DNA of 64,000 nt from Clostridiales bacterium (GTDB lineage Bacteria; Bacillota; Clostridia; Christensenellales; CAG-314). Location of the stretch: contig JAFLVM010000001.1 in assembly GCA_022508305.1 (NCBI GenBank), positions 1 to 64,000 on the forward strand. The letters are read 5' to 3'. Position numbers and translations under genes: made by a program. A model generated the notes under the pieces. It was given only the letters and a program-made list of their open reading frames with translations, did no database searches and was not told the DNA's origin. Below are positions 1-13,760 of this stretch, one piece after another (the stretch's first letter is position 1; each line of letters begins with the position of its first letter).

Positions 1-1815
1 TGTATTGGATTGAACAACTTGACGATATCGGATAGCGTAACTTACTTCGGTCATAATGTGTTTGACGGATGGGGAGTTAATATTGAGTACCAAGAACTCA
101 ATGTTGATTTCTATGAAGGATTTGTTCCTGGGGAAACTGATTGGAATGCAGGTATCGACGAAAGCACCGTACAAATCAATTATAGAGAGCCGACGACTAT
201 CTATATTGAACTAAACGATGGTAGCGGTAAAACCATTGCTATCAAAGTTAAACCTGGATTGGAAATGCCCGAACTAGGCGAGATAACTCGTAGAGGGTAC
301 GAATTCAAAGGTATATTTAGCAGAGAAAATGGAAGTGGCTATCAATATTATACTGATAGCATGGAAGTGGCAAAGCTTTGGAAAGAAGGCGATTCCGATA
401 CACTGTATGTAAATTGGAAAATCATAGAATATAAAATTGAGTATGATTATTCGCAAATTCCATTTGAAGTAGAAAAGCCCTATAACCCATCAAAATATAC
501 TGTGGAAGACGGGGAAATACTTTTCAATGTGCCTCACGTAGCAGGATATTTCTTTTGGTGGAATACGGCAGGTACATCTCAAGATGATTTGAGAGACATA
601 CAAACTACTTTGCATTGTGAAGCAAAAGAAAATTTTATTGATTATGTTATGAACGGCGGAACTAACCATAAAGACAATCCTGACAAAATAAAGATTACAG
701 ATATTGTAGAACTACAAGACCCTGTAAAGAGTGGACATATGTTTATTGGTTGGAAGTTAGACGGTGAATTCGTCACTGAATTGAAAAATATTGACAGCGA
801 TATAACCTTAGAAGCTATTTGGGCACGGGATGAATTTTCAATTGCATATGTTTTGAACGGCGGAACAAACAATGAAGACAATCCTGTTACAATAAAGACT
901 ACAGATACTGTAGTATTAAAAGCCCCTGAAAAGAGCGGCTATGTATTTATTGGTTGGAAGTTAAATGGTGTATATGTCACTATCTTGAAAAATGTTGACA
1001 GTGATATAACTCTAGAAGCAATATGGACGACTGTTAGTGCAGAGCAAAAAATAACACTGTCAGAGACGACAACTAGGGTTAGTGCCTACAGAGTCAAGGT
1101 TGATTTAACTGATGCAACTTCTATTACAGGCTGTACGTTGATCGTTGAGAGTACAGTGATGGAACTTGTCATATACTCTAAAAATCCCATTACATACAAT
1201 ATGTCTATCATTGTGGAAAACCGTGGTGCAGATATTAGTATAACACTCATGAATGTTAACTTGCATGGAACAAGTTATCGTGAAACCATTAATATAGAAT
1301 CTAAAGTCACGCTACACCTATATGCCTTAAATAGTTCTTTATATGGTCAAAACGGCTACAATGGGACAAACGGTTCAGGTATCATACTTACATCTGTGGA
1401 ATACTATGGACTCGACGGATCAAGAGGTGGCTCAGGACTTGCTGCCATTAAATGCTATCGCTTAGTTATTCACGACGGTGTTGCCATTTATGGTGGATCT
1501 GGCGGTAACGGTGGACATGGTGCTAGAGGATATAATCCTGGCATTGGTGGAGCCGGTGGAAGTGGAGCATACGCTGTAAATGCGCAAGAAATTGTTGTTA
1601 TGGCTGACGGCGTTAAATTAGTTGGCGGAAACGGCGGAAACGGCGGTGACGGAGCGATGGACTATACTTGTGAAAAGGCATCCGCTGGCGGTGCAGGTGG
1701 CGCAGGTGCAAAGGCGACTAATGCGACCATTACAGGTAACTATGTCCCCGAACTTACCGCAGGACAAAAAGGTGCAAACGGAGCAAGAGGAAGTAGATTT
1801 GAGCATATGGTATAA
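1..1815 (+). CDS. C-terminal part of BspA-like LRR / InlB B-repeat surface protein (5' partial)
   Basis: The frame is open from base 1 with no start codon, so these are the last ~604 residues of a larger protein. The first residues (CIGLNNLTISDSVTYFG) read as a BspA-type leucine-rich repeat. Residues ~50-140 contain a beta-rich repeat, and two near-identical InlB B-repeat (Listeria-Bacteroides) units follow at ~215-345, each with NGGT, GYxFxGWKL and ITLEAIW. The C-terminal ~170 residues are very Gly-rich (GGNGG, GGAGG). Such proteins are usually secreted adhesins, but no LPXTG or membrane anchor is seen at the C-terminus. A strong terminator follows. Role as an adhesin is inference from family resemblance. 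Confidence 0.8.
   Translation, partial: CIGLNNLTISDSVTYFGHNVFDGWGVNIEYQELNVDFYEGFVPGETDWNAGIDESTVQINYREPTTIYIELNDGSGKTIAIKVKPGLEMPELGEITRRGYEFKGIFSRENGSGYQYYTDSMEVAKLWKEGDSDTLYVNWKIIEYKIEYDYSQIPFEVEKPYNPSKYTVEDGEILFNVPHVAGYFFWWNTAGTSQDDLRDIQTTLHCEAKENFIDYVMNGGTNHKDNPDKIKITDIVELQDPVKSGHMFIGWKLDGEFVTELKNIDSDITLEAIWARDEFSIAYVLNGGTNNEDNPVTIKTTDTVVLKAPEKSGYVFIGWKLNGVYVTILKNVDSDITLEAIWTTVSAEQKITLSETTTRVSAYRVKVDLTDATSITGCTLIVESTVMELVIYSKNPITYNMSIIVENRGADISITLMNVNLHGTSYRETINIESKVTLHLYALNSSLYGQNGYNGTNGSGIILTSVEYYGLDGSRGGSGLAAIKCYRLVIHDGVAIYGGSGGNGGHGARGYNPGIGGAGGSGAYAVNAQEIVVMADGVKLVGGNGGNGGDGAMDYTCEKASAGGAGGAGAKATNATITGNYVPELTAGQKGANGARGSRFEHMV
643..1050 (+). repeat. Two tandem 204-bp direct repeats coding InlB B-repeats
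   Basis: Unit 1 begins at 643 and unit 2 at 847, in the same frame, each 68 codons. The units are highly similar at DNA level (for example the stretches encoding FIGWKL and SDITLEA), which indicates a fairly recent duplication inside the surface protein gene. Confidence 0.7.
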
Positions 1816-1864
1816 ACGGAAATAAACTTCTATAAAAAAATAGAAGAGTAAAAGCAAACAACAT

Positions 1865-1900
1865 AAAGCCACTTCTACATATGCGGAAGTGGCTTTTTTA
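1865..1900 (+). terminator. Rho-independent terminator after the surface protein gene
   Basis: An 11-bp perfect stem (AAAGCCACTTC at 1865-1875 with GAAGTGGCTTT at 1886-1896) is followed by a run of T. Confidence 0.85.
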
Positions 1901-2203
1901 TCTCGTAATAGATGGTTATTTTCAATGTACGAATTCAGGTTTGCTTGTCTTCAACAATTATATCAAAAAATTTTGTCCAAATTGTACAATAAAATGACAC
2001 TTAATATATAGGAGGCAAATGCGTCTCTTTTAAAAATCGAATTTCCTCATGAAATTAATTTTGTAGAACAGGATTATTAAACATATATTCCTTTAATGCA
2101 ATAGAATAAGAAACGGCAAATTAAAAACATATTTATGCGGCGTAAAGAATGACAGATTTAGAGCAATAAAGATATTGTGACCGACTTATAACTATTTTTT
2201 CTT
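1901..2203. other. AT-rich intergenic segment, no gene seen
   Basis: About 300 bases between the terminator and the first small HTH-like gene. Only very short open frames occur. No convincing promoter pair or structured RNA was recognised. Confidence 0.5.
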
Positions 2204-2509
2204 ATGTACAACCGAAAAAGTGTTTTAGAAATAGTTCGGAACATCGATAAAACAACCGAGACACAATCGGAAGAAAGCATACGAATAAAAAGAGTAATTA
2301 ACAAACTCTACATATACTATAAAATCTATGATTTGGAACATGGAACATTACATAGCAAAATATTTAATATGCTGTACTTATCCGATGTAAAATATACTTA
2401 TAAGCAAATAGAAGAAAAGCTATATATTGGACATACGACTTTAAAACGTTATGTTAAACAATATGAAAGGCTTGCGCTTCTATTATTAGAAGCAAATATA
2501 GATATATAA
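2204..2509 (+). CDS. Small HTH-like protein, paralogue 1
   Basis: A 101-residue, highly charged, helical protein that I do not recognise by family. The C-terminal third (YTYKQIEEKLYIGHTTLKRY, residues ~65-84) reads like a helix-turn-helix: a helix, a turn with G/N, then a recognition-type helix with T-L-x-R-Y. It shares a pattern with the protein at 2605-2919 (KLYxYY, HSxIFxxLY, YIxxxTLxRYxxxY), so the two are tandem paralogues. No good Shine-Dalgarno precedes the ATG, leaving the start uncertain. A DNA-binding regulatory role, similar in outline to phage ArpU-like or sigma-region-4-like factors, is inference. Confidence 0.55.
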   Translation: MYNRKSVLEIVRNIDKTTETQSEESIRIKRVINKLYIYYKIYDLEHGTLHSKIFNMLYLSDVKYTYKQIEEKLYIGHTTLKRYVKQYERLALLLLEANIDI

Positions 2510-2531
2510 TCATATCACTTTTTTGTGTAGT

Positions 2532-2564
2532 TGAAGGGGCCTAATATAGGCTCCTTCATTGTAT
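2532..2564 (+). terminator. Hairpin terminator (weak T tract)
   Basis: A 12-bp stem with one G-T wobble (TGAAGGGGCCTA at 2532-2543 with TAGGCTCCTTCA at 2547-2558) is followed by ATTGTAT. It lies between the two paralogous small genes. Confidence 0.55.
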
Positions 2565-2604
2565 CAAAACTAAGCTATATTGTTGCTGATTAAAGGAGCA
2601 CAAT

Positions 2605-2919
2605 ATGCACAAAAGAATAGATTTTTTAGATGATGTTAAAGAAAAATACTTAAATAGTGGTGATGCTGAATGTTATGAACTCTTGCAAAAACTATATGAG
2701 TATTACAGATTAAGGGACAAAGAAACAAATGGTCAACATTCTGAAATATTTCGCGCACTTTACATGCAAGCGAACATAAGATTTGATGAGATATCTAAAA
2801 ATTTTTATATTAACACATATACATTAGATAGGTATAGGCAAAGGTATAATAATTTGGCATTAAAAATTGCTGCAGCAGAGTTTATTGCCAAACTATATCC
2901 CACAAAAACTGTGAGATGA
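2605..2919 (+). CDS. Small HTH-like protein, paralogue 2
   Basis: A 104-residue helical protein aligned end to end with the neighbour at 2204-2509: shared KLYEYYRLRD/KLYIYYKIYD, HSEIF/HSKIF and the C-terminal putative HTH (FDEISKNFYINTYTLDRY, residues ~54-71). The ATG follows a clear AAAGGAG ribosome binding site. Its stop codon overlaps the GTGAGAT element of the next promoter, so it sits directly upstream of the leader RNA/nucleotidyltransferase unit and is a plausible regulator of it. That regulatory link is inference. Confidence 0.6.
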   Translation: MHKRIDFLDDVKEKYLNSGDAECYELLQKLYEYYRLRDKETNGQHSEIFRALYMQANIRFDEISKNFYINTYTLDRYRQRYNNLALKIAAAEFIAKLYPTKTVR

Positions 2920-2943
2920 AAAAGCCGTGACCTGTGCTATAAT
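2911..2943 (+). promoter_or_regulatory. Promoter with GTGAGAT-N20-TATAAT signature (copy a)
   Basis: GTGAGAT at 2911-2917, exactly 20 nt, then TATAAT at 2938-2943 preceded by TGC (extended -10). There is no TTGACA-like -35. The same GTGAGAT-N20-TAnAAT arrangement recurs before the RHS gene and before the second nucleotidyltransferase. Confidence 0.65.
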
Positions 2944-2949
2944 GGAGAC

Positions 2950-3190
2950 AACAAGGCAAACGCAATAAAGTTTGTCATCATAATACTTGAAATGCTTTCA
3001 CTAACCGACAGAAATTCCTAAGTTTGAAATATAACAGCGGAGAGGGGGGTATACAAATACTTTTGGGACCTTGATCACATCCTATCAGTCGAACTAATCT
3101 TTCGGTACTGTTGCGAAACAGTGGGGAGCCGAGAATTAGAAAGTGAATAGTCATTAGTAGCCCTTGGCTCCCACCAAGGGCTATTTTTTG
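2950..3190 (+). ncRNA. Candidate structured leader / attenuator RNA before the nucleotidyltransferase gene
   Basis: About 240 nt between a strong extended -10 promoter and a strong intrinsic terminator that ends 24 nt before the next ATG. Visible structure: hairpin ACTGTT-GCGA-AACAGT (3107-3122) with a GNRA tetraloop, then GGGAGCC (3124-3130), which can pair with GGCTCCC (3166-3172). That second pairing uses the last two bases of the terminator's left arm plus its loop, so the two folds are mutually exclusive. A 9-codon ORF (ATG CTT TCA CTA...TAA) lies in the leader. I could not match it to a known riboswitch, T-box or ribosomal leader. It may be an attenuator or a free small RNA. Confidence 0.45.
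3159..3189 (+). terminator. Intrinsic terminator at end of leader RNA
   Basis: A 9-bp perfect stem (AGCCCTTGG at 3159-3167, CCAAGGGCT at 3174-3182) is followed by A and six T. It lies immediately upstream of the ribosome binding site of the gene at 3214, as in transcription attenuators. Confidence 0.85.
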
Positions 3191-3213
3191 TAAAACGCAC
3201 AAGGAAATGAAAT

Positions 3214-4041
3214 ATGATAGTGTTACATGAACTAGACTATAATCCTAAAATTGATTACCTTATTTGTAGAAACCTCGTTAAACATCAGCCACACAAGTAT
3301 GACGAAGCTTCATTGCGAAAAACCTTTATTGGCGATTTGTCACCAACAAATAATTTTGAAAAGGATATTCTTAAGATAAAGCAATTTTTCATTCAATATG
3401 ATGCTTCCCAACTTTCGACACAAGATATAGCCGAATTATATTCAATTATAGTTGAAGAAAAGATAGACTGTAAGGCTATTGAATTATATTCGCGTTTTAC
3501 CGAAAGGGAAGTTGTACAAATGGTGTATCTTGTTCAACAACAGGAATGCGATATTGAAACATTATTTAAAATCCTGCTTTTGGTAAACTATTGTAAATAC
3601 TACAACAAGCCATTGATACCATATCGTGGAGTGTGTCGAGAACTATACTGGAATGCTAGGTTTAATAATAGCAAACGTATGAATGTTGTTATGAATTCTC
3701 TAATTCATATGACGAATAAAATCAACGTCAAACATGATGTATCATTCAATGAGTTAGCTGTGAATAGTCTACAAATGCACAAAGATACATTTCTAAATAT
3801 GTTTCCAGATTGTCGCTTGGGTTATTGCGGTTCAATTGCACTCGGTCAGGGCAATGAATATAGTGATTTAGACATAGTAATTGTGTTCCCTGATAACAAA
3901 AATATAAATCTATACAAAAGGTCAATTAATCAATTTTGGCAAGATAAAATACTCATTCCATATGATACAATTTTAGTTAAAGAAAGTGAAATGAATAGTA
4001 GACTTACGGTATCCATCCTTAGAACATTAAAATATATCTAA
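3214..4041 (+). CDS. Nucleotidyltransferase-domain protein (MNT/NTP_transf_2 type) with helical N-terminal domain
   Basis: 275 residues. The C-terminal domain (~200-275) has the polymerase-beta-type nucleotidyltransferase signature: G-S-x-A-x-G then S-D-L-D at ~205-220 (GSIALGQGNEYSDLDIVIVF). A third acidic residue may be the Asp in IPYDTIL. The N-terminal ~190 residues are helical; a segment around KPLIPYRGVCREL faintly resembles a degraded Fic-type motif, but I would not assign it. The family transfers nucleotides to small molecules (antibiotic resistance), tRNA or partner toxins. The substrate is unknown here. The ATG has AAGGAAA upstream and sits just behind the leader terminator, so expression is probably controlled by read-through. 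Confidence 0.7.
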   Translation: MIVLHELDYNPKIDYLICRNLVKHQPHKYDEASLRKTFIGDLSPTNNFEKDILKIKQFFIQYDASQLSTQDIAELYSIIVEEKIDCKAIELYSRFTEREVVQMVYLVQQQECDIETLFKILLLVNYCKYYNKPLIPYRGVCRELYWNARFNNSKRMNVVMNSLIHMTNKINVKHDVSFNELAVNSLQMHKDTFLNMFPDCRLGYCGSIALGQGNEYSDLDIVIVFPDNKNINLYKRSINQFWQDKILIPYDTILVKESEMNSRLTVSILRTLKYI

Positions 4042-4072
4042 AGCAACCTCACAGTTCAATTGTTGTATTATG

Positions 4073-4094
4073 CGCCCATAAAATGGGCGTTTTT
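4073..4094 (+). terminator. Terminator after the first nucleotidyltransferase
   Basis: CGCCCA (4073-4078) and TGGGCG (4084-4089) form a hairpin followed by five T. Confidence 0.75.
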
Positions 4095-4119
4095 AAATTG
4101 TTTTAATCCCACTTTTATT

Positions 4120-4152
4120 GTGAGATAGAATTTTGTCAAATAATGTTACAAT
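4120..4152 (+). promoter_or_regulatory. Promoter with GTGAGAT-N20-TACAAT signature (copy b)
   Basis: GTGAGAT at 4120-4126, exactly 20 nt, TACAAT at 4147-4152 with TGT just upstream. It lies 37 nt before the RHS gene start. Confidence 0.65.
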
Positions 4153-4189
4153 TAAAATAGCAAAATTATAAAAAAATCAGGAGGATTTT

Positions 4190-10420
<6,231 letters not shown>

Positions 10421-10422
10421 TA

Positions 10423-10926
10423 ATGAAAAAACTTAAAGTCAACTATACTTGGTTTTACCTACAATACGTAGTGCTTGCATTTATATGTGTTGTAATGCTA
10501 ATCGCACCGCCTTTCTTGTTTGAGTCTAATCCAGACCAAGTGATTTATGAAATACTGTGGTACAGTATGTTTAGCATATTGTTCATTCTGTTAGTTATCT
10601 TTTTTTTGTTGGATTATCAGACGGCTGAATTGACAGAAAAAGGTATTACAATAAAATCATTTCTTGGTCTTATCAAAAGTATAGATTGGGATAGCGTTTA
10701 TGATATAAGAATTGAATCGGTTATATCAGGAAGCGCAGGAGTAAAACTTTTCAAAAAAGACTGGATAATAATTTATACTGCTCCAAATCAATTCGATGCC
10801 TATTTTAAGCCTAATCGTAGAAAGAAGAACGGTCCATGGTATATTGCCGCGACCAAAGAGAATATTAAGTTCTTAAAAGAATATATGTTTAATTATCTTC
10901 CAAATATTTTGCCTATTGAACCATGA
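10423..10926 (+). CDS. Two-helix membrane protein with PH-like tail, probable RHS immunity protein
   Basis: 167 residues from the ATG two bases after the RHS stop; an earlier in-frame start at 10411 would overlap the RHS gene. Two hydrophobic helices (~15-35 and ~47-67) are followed by a soluble C-terminal part (TAELTEKGITIKSFLGLIKS onwards) that resembles bacterial PH-like domains, with the typical IDWDSVYDI strand. The tight linkage to the toxin and the following terminator suggest a co-translated immunity protein sitting in the membrane. That role is inference from position. If correct, the toxin probably acts at the membrane. Confidence 0.6.
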   Translation: MKKLKVNYTWFYLQYVVLAFICVVMLIAPPFLFESNPDQVIYEILWYSMFSILFILLVIFFLLDYQTAELTEKGITIKSFLGLIKSIDWDSVYDIRIESVISGSAGVKLFKKDWIIIYTAPNQFDAYFKPNRRKKNGPWYIAATKENIKFLKEYMFNYLPNILPIEP

Positions 10927-10943
10927 TAAACTTACAGATATAT

Positions 10944-10980
10944 AAGTGGCGGTCATTAGACCGCCACTTGTATTGTATTT
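10944..10980 (+). terminator. Terminator of the RHS-immunity transcript
   Basis: An 11-bp perfect stem (AAGTGGCGGTC at 10944-10954, GACCGCCACTT at 10959-10969) is followed by a T-rich stretch. Confidence 0.85.
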
Positions 10981-11059
10981 TAATCAGTTTAAAAATACGC
11001 CCTCTTTAACTATTCCGCGAAAGGTCTATAATGTTTTGCAATTCTATCACACATATTCT

Positions 11060-11092
11060 GTGAGATAGGTTTTTCTTTTCTTATGTTAAAAT
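11060..11092 (+). promoter_or_regulatory. Promoter with GTGAGAT-N20-TAAAAT signature (copy c)
   Basis: GTGAGAT at 11060-11066, exactly 20 nt, TAAAAT at 11087-11092 with TGT just upstream. It lies 18 nt before the second nucleotidyltransferase gene. Confidence 0.65.
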
Positions 11093-11110
11093 ATTTATGA
11101 GAAATCTACA

Positions 11111-11779
11111 ATGAAAGACAATATAATTGTTCAATTACAGCATGGTGAGCATTGGAACAAGATTATCAAAGAAGATACAGTTGCAGTCCTATTGGGTGGT
11201 TCTCGCAGACTATACACAACGGATGTTTTTAGCGACTATGATTTAGTTATTATTTCTTTGACAGAAAATAATTTTCGAGAAGAAAACGAATTCGTCCGAT
11301 GTTGTGGCAAGAAAGTCCATTGGTACACAATGACACCAGATACCATTTTGCATCCCGAACAAAATAAAGCGGCGCTGTTATTTTTGTCAGGCAATTTGAC
11401 GTGGTTGTATGCAAGAGAAACAGACATCGTCTATCTAAATGAGCAGCATAAAACCATTATTGACGAAATCTTTCACAAGAAGCAGCAGATATCTACGGCA
11501 TCGGCAACATTATTTGTAATAGGATTATCCGAACTAATTAAAAAAATTGTTACAAGCAATTTAATAGCACCACATGAGAGAACGAAACGGTTATATCATT
11601 TATGTGTGGCAAGCTACGTACTGACAGGCGAATCAATAACCGATGAAGTAAAGAACAATTTGATAGAAATAAAACGAATTCGTTGGAAAATTGTCAGTGA
11701 AGCAACTCAATCGTGGTGCATTGAGAGATTGAGGCTACTAAACACATTGTACGGTTTTACAAACAGTGATTTGAAATAA
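11111..11779 (+). CDS. Second nucleotidyltransferase-domain protein (N-terminal catalytic domain)
   Basis: 222 residues. The catalytic signature is near the N-terminus: G-G-S-R at ~29-32 followed by S-D-Y-D at ~42-45 (DVFSDYDLVIIS). The remainder is largely helical, as in aminoglycoside or lincosamide nucleotidyltransferase-like proteins and in MNT proteins, but the substrate cannot be read from sequence. The domain order is opposite to the other two nucleotidyltransferases in this region. It starts 18 nt after the -10 of promoter copy c with no strong ribosome binding site, and is followed within 20 nt by the holin-like gene, probably in the same transcript. Confidence 0.65.
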   Translation: MKDNIIVQLQHGEHWNKIIKEDTVAVLLGGSRRLYTTDVFSDYDLVIISLTENNFREENEFVRCCGKKVHWYTMTPDTILHPEQNKAALLFLSGNLTWLYARETDIVYLNEQHKTIIDEIFHKKQQISTASATLFVIGLSELIKKIVTSNLIAPHERTKRLYHLCVASYVLTGESITDEVKNNLIEIKRIRWKIVSEATQSWCIERLRLLNTLYGFTNSDLK

Positions 11780-11798
11780 TATTATGGAGGAAACATCT

Positions 11799-12188
11799 AT
11801 GGAAAATATTGAAAAAATTCTCGCACTTATATCGGCTTGCTTGGGTATCATCATTACAGCTACAGGTTTTCTCATTCCACTTGTAAAGAACGCCAAAGCT
11901 AAAAGAACTCTTGAGATTCTTAATATGATTAGCAATGAAGTCAAGGGCTTTATTGTGGAAGCGGAGCAATTTGTCAACTATTCCGGCACCGAGAAAAAGC
12001 AATATGTAATAACAAGAGTAAACCAATTGGCAATCGAGAACAAGTGGAAGTTCGATGAAGATGTTGTGAGCGAAAAGATTGAAGAGATGATTTCAATTAG
12101 TAAGAGCGTAAATCAACGTGAGAAAGACAAGAGAATTTCTCTTCAAACGACTACAGAAAACAACGGTGTTCCAACAATAAAACTGTAA
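11799..12188 (+). CDS. Phage LL-H-type holin-like membrane protein
   Basis: 129 residues. The ATG at 11799 is chosen because GGAGG (11786-11790) is correctly spaced from it; the upstream ATG at 11784 overlaps that site. One N-terminal hydrophobic helix (~5-27) is followed by a charged helical region with EAEQFVNYSGTEKKQYVITR and a following helix, the pattern of the phage holin LL-H family. Holins make lesions in the membrane or help release proteins. No lysin is nearby, so it may have been recruited for release of the signal-less RHS protein or be a remnant. That connection is inference. Confidence 0.55.
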   Translation: MENIEKILALISACLGIIITATGFLIPLVKNAKAKRTLEILNMISNEVKGFIVEAEQFVNYSGTEKKQYVITRVNQLAIENKWKFDEDVVSEKIEEMISISKSVNQREKDKRISLQTTTENNGVPTIKL

Positions 12189-12218
12189 TTTTCTTATTAA
12201 ATATTTACAGTAATAACG

Positions 12219-12244
12219 AGGGGCTTTTCGCCCCTTATCTTTTG
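12219..12244 (+). terminator. Short hairpin terminator
   Basis: AGGGGC (12219-12224) pairs with GCCCCT (12230-12235), followed by TATCTTTT. Confidence 0.5.
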
Positions 12245-12254
12245 AGATAATAAG

Positions 12255-13070
12255 ATGCACAGAAAATTATTATGTAGGATAGTTTCAAATGCTTATAATT
12301 TATTTCAGGAAGAAGATCGGTTTTTAGGTAATGAAATCGACCTTATACGTGCTTATAAAAAATCCACAATAGAAGAATTAAATCAAGTATTGTATATTCA
12401 TAAAATAATAATAGAAAGTAATGGGAAGCTCAGTTTTGACTATTTGTACGGTCAATACTTGGCTTTAAGTAAAAATTGCTTCATCAGTGCTAACTTAGTA
12501 AGAAACATTGCCAATTCATATGAACAAGATGACTATATAAATTGTACACATCTTGTATTAAACAACAATGAATTCCATTGGAAACACATATTTTTCTTGG
12601 AGTTAATTGTTAATGCAATTTGGCAAAGGAAGTTTAATTCTATGATTATTTTTAGACATTCATATTTCTTTAATGAACAATTTGAGTCTACAAAAGTGAT
12701 AGAAGAGCTTTATCGAAAAATGGTGGAACAAACAAATTACTATTTAGAAAAAAGAAAAGTATTTACAATAGCAGAAATAAAAGAACATGTCAGTGAGTTT
12801 TTCCGAGAATATAAGAATAAATTCGCGATAAACGAAATCTATCTATTCGGTTCTTATGCCAAGAAACTTAATGATGAGTTTAGTGATGTAGATTTATTAA
12901 TTATTTTCAAATGCAATCAAGACTTTGACGCTTTATGTTCCTCAATAAAAGAAATCTTGAAAGGAAAATATGATATGGTTACTGATATAGTTCCTGCTAT
13001 TGAGAATGAACTTACTATATTTGATTCGGCGGCAAAGTCAGATGGGATAAATATTTGTTCAATATATTAG
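12255..13070 (+). CDS. Third nucleotidyltransferase-domain protein (C-terminal catalytic domain)
   Basis: 271 residues. The C-terminal domain carries the nucleotidyltransferase signature G-S-Y-A-K-K then S-D-V-D at ~198-215 (IYLFGSYAKKLNDEFSDVDL), a very typical MNT/MNT-like motif. The N-terminal ~180 residues are helical and similar in size to that of the protein at 3214-4041, so the two may be distant paralogues. The start is uncertain: only GAGATAA precedes this ATG, and TGAGAT at 12243 resembles the shared promoter element, which would put the true start further downstream. No HEPN partner gene is next to it, unlike classical MNT-HEPN toxin-antitoxin pairs. Confidence 0.65.
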   Translation: MHRKLLCRIVSNAYNLFQEEDRFLGNEIDLIRAYKKSTIEELNQVLYIHKIIIESNGKLSFDYLYGQYLALSKNCFISANLVRNIANSYEQDDYINCTHLVLNNNEFHWKHIFFLELIVNAIWQRKFNSMIIFRHSYFFNEQFESTKVIEELYRKMVEQTNYYLEKRKVFTIAEIKEHVSEFFREYKNKFAINEIYLFGSYAKKLNDEFSDVDLLIIFKCNQDFDALCSSIKEILKGKYDMVTDIVPAIENELTIFDSAAKSDGINICSIY

Positions 13071-13078
13071 TTTCATTG

Positions 13079-13110
13079 TGTCCATGTCAAAACATGGACA
13101 TTTTATTTTT
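13079..13110 (+). terminator. Terminator after the third nucleotidyltransferase
   Basis: A 9-bp perfect stem (TGTCCATGT at 13079-13087, ACATGGACA at 13092-13100) is followed by TTTTATTTTT. Confidence 0.85.
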
Positions 13111-13243
13111 GTTTTAAAGTTCGACAAAATATGTGTTACTCCCTTATATTTTGGCAAAAAACTTTATCATATTTTTATTACCATTGGCATATAAGATATT
13201 TTTAAAATATAAATATCTGCGTTTTCTTATTTACATTATTTTT

Positions 13244-13279
13244 CCTCGATAATGCTTAACAAGCACTATCGGGGTTTTT
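13244..13279 (+). terminator. Second terminator, insulating the ICE backbone
   Basis: CCTCGATAATGCTT (13244-13257) pairs with AAGCACTATCGGGG (13261-13274, small mismatches), followed by five T. Between 13,110 and 13,243 only AT-rich sequence is seen; a TTCGACA (13120-13126) there matches an 0A box but could be chance. Confidence 0.75.
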
Positions 13280-13305
13280 GTCGTTTAAGTCAAAATTTTC
13301 TTTAT

Positions 13306-13386
13306 TTGACACTCCTTTTCCAATAATGATTATCTAAAAAATTTTTAAAATTTTTTTTCAAACTCGTCATTAGGTGTCGAGTTTGA
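13306..13386 (+). promoter_or_regulatory. Possible promoter and operator of the ICE regulator gene
   Basis: TTGACA at 13306-13311 has a weak ATTATC about 17 nt downstream. A 9-bp inverted repeat (TCAAACTCG at 13358-13366, CGAGTTTGA at 13378-13386, 11-nt centre) lies between this and the regulator start. It is a reasonable operator for autoregulation, which is inference. Confidence 0.4.
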
Positions 13387-13427
13387 CCTGTATTATTGCG
13401 TCATCAAGTGACAAAGGGGGTGTGAAT

Positions 13428-13760
13428 ATGCAAAGTGCAACAGAACGCAGACAGCTAATGTTGGAATACTTGTGCGAAGTTAGGCGAACAACTCGTGAGC
13501 AACTTGCCCAAGAGTTTGACGTTTCGATACGCACGGTTGAGCGTGATCTGTTGCTTCTTGCATGTTCGTACCCTATTCGCACGCAGCAAGGAAATGGTGG
13601 CGGTATATCCATTACGGACGGGTATTACATAGGACGAAAGTACCTAACATCTAGTCAAGAAGACTTGCTTGAAAAGTTAGCAAAAGACCTTAAAGGAGAC
13701 GATTACATAACAATGCAGACAATACTAAAAAGGTTTCGTGAGCCAAGGAGAAAGAAGTGA
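13428..13760 (+). CDS. DeoR/HTH_11-type transcriptional regulator
   Basis: 110 residues. The ATG at 13428 follows AGGGGGTG, preferable to an in-frame start 54 nt upstream that lacks a ribosome binding site. Residues ~5-55 form a DeoR-type winged HTH (RRQLMLEYLCEVRRTTREQL then FDVSIRTVERDLLLL) with a wing containing GNGGGISITDGYYIG. No ligand-binding domain follows; the C-terminus is short and basic (REPRRKK). As the first gene of the backbone, next to a dyad and overlapping the next gene by 4 bp, it probably controls the replication/transfer operon. Confidence 0.75.
   Translation: MQSATERRQLMLEYLCEVRRTTREQLAQEFDVSIRTVERDLLLLACSYPIRTQQGNGGGISITDGYYIGRKYLTSSQEDLLEKLAKDLKGDDYITMQTILKRFREPRRKK

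Noticed and set aside
2978..3202. 74-codon open frame on the minus strand across the leader RNA
   Set aside because: It has no ribosome site, overlaps the plus-strand promoter-to-terminator unit and includes the terminator stem. It is more likely a by-product of structured RNA sequence, although a transposon relic cannot be excluded.
13120..13126. TTCGACA as an 0A box controlling the ICE
   Set aside because: A 7-mer is expected several times by chance in 64 kb, and it is ~300 bp from the regulator gene with a terminator between.
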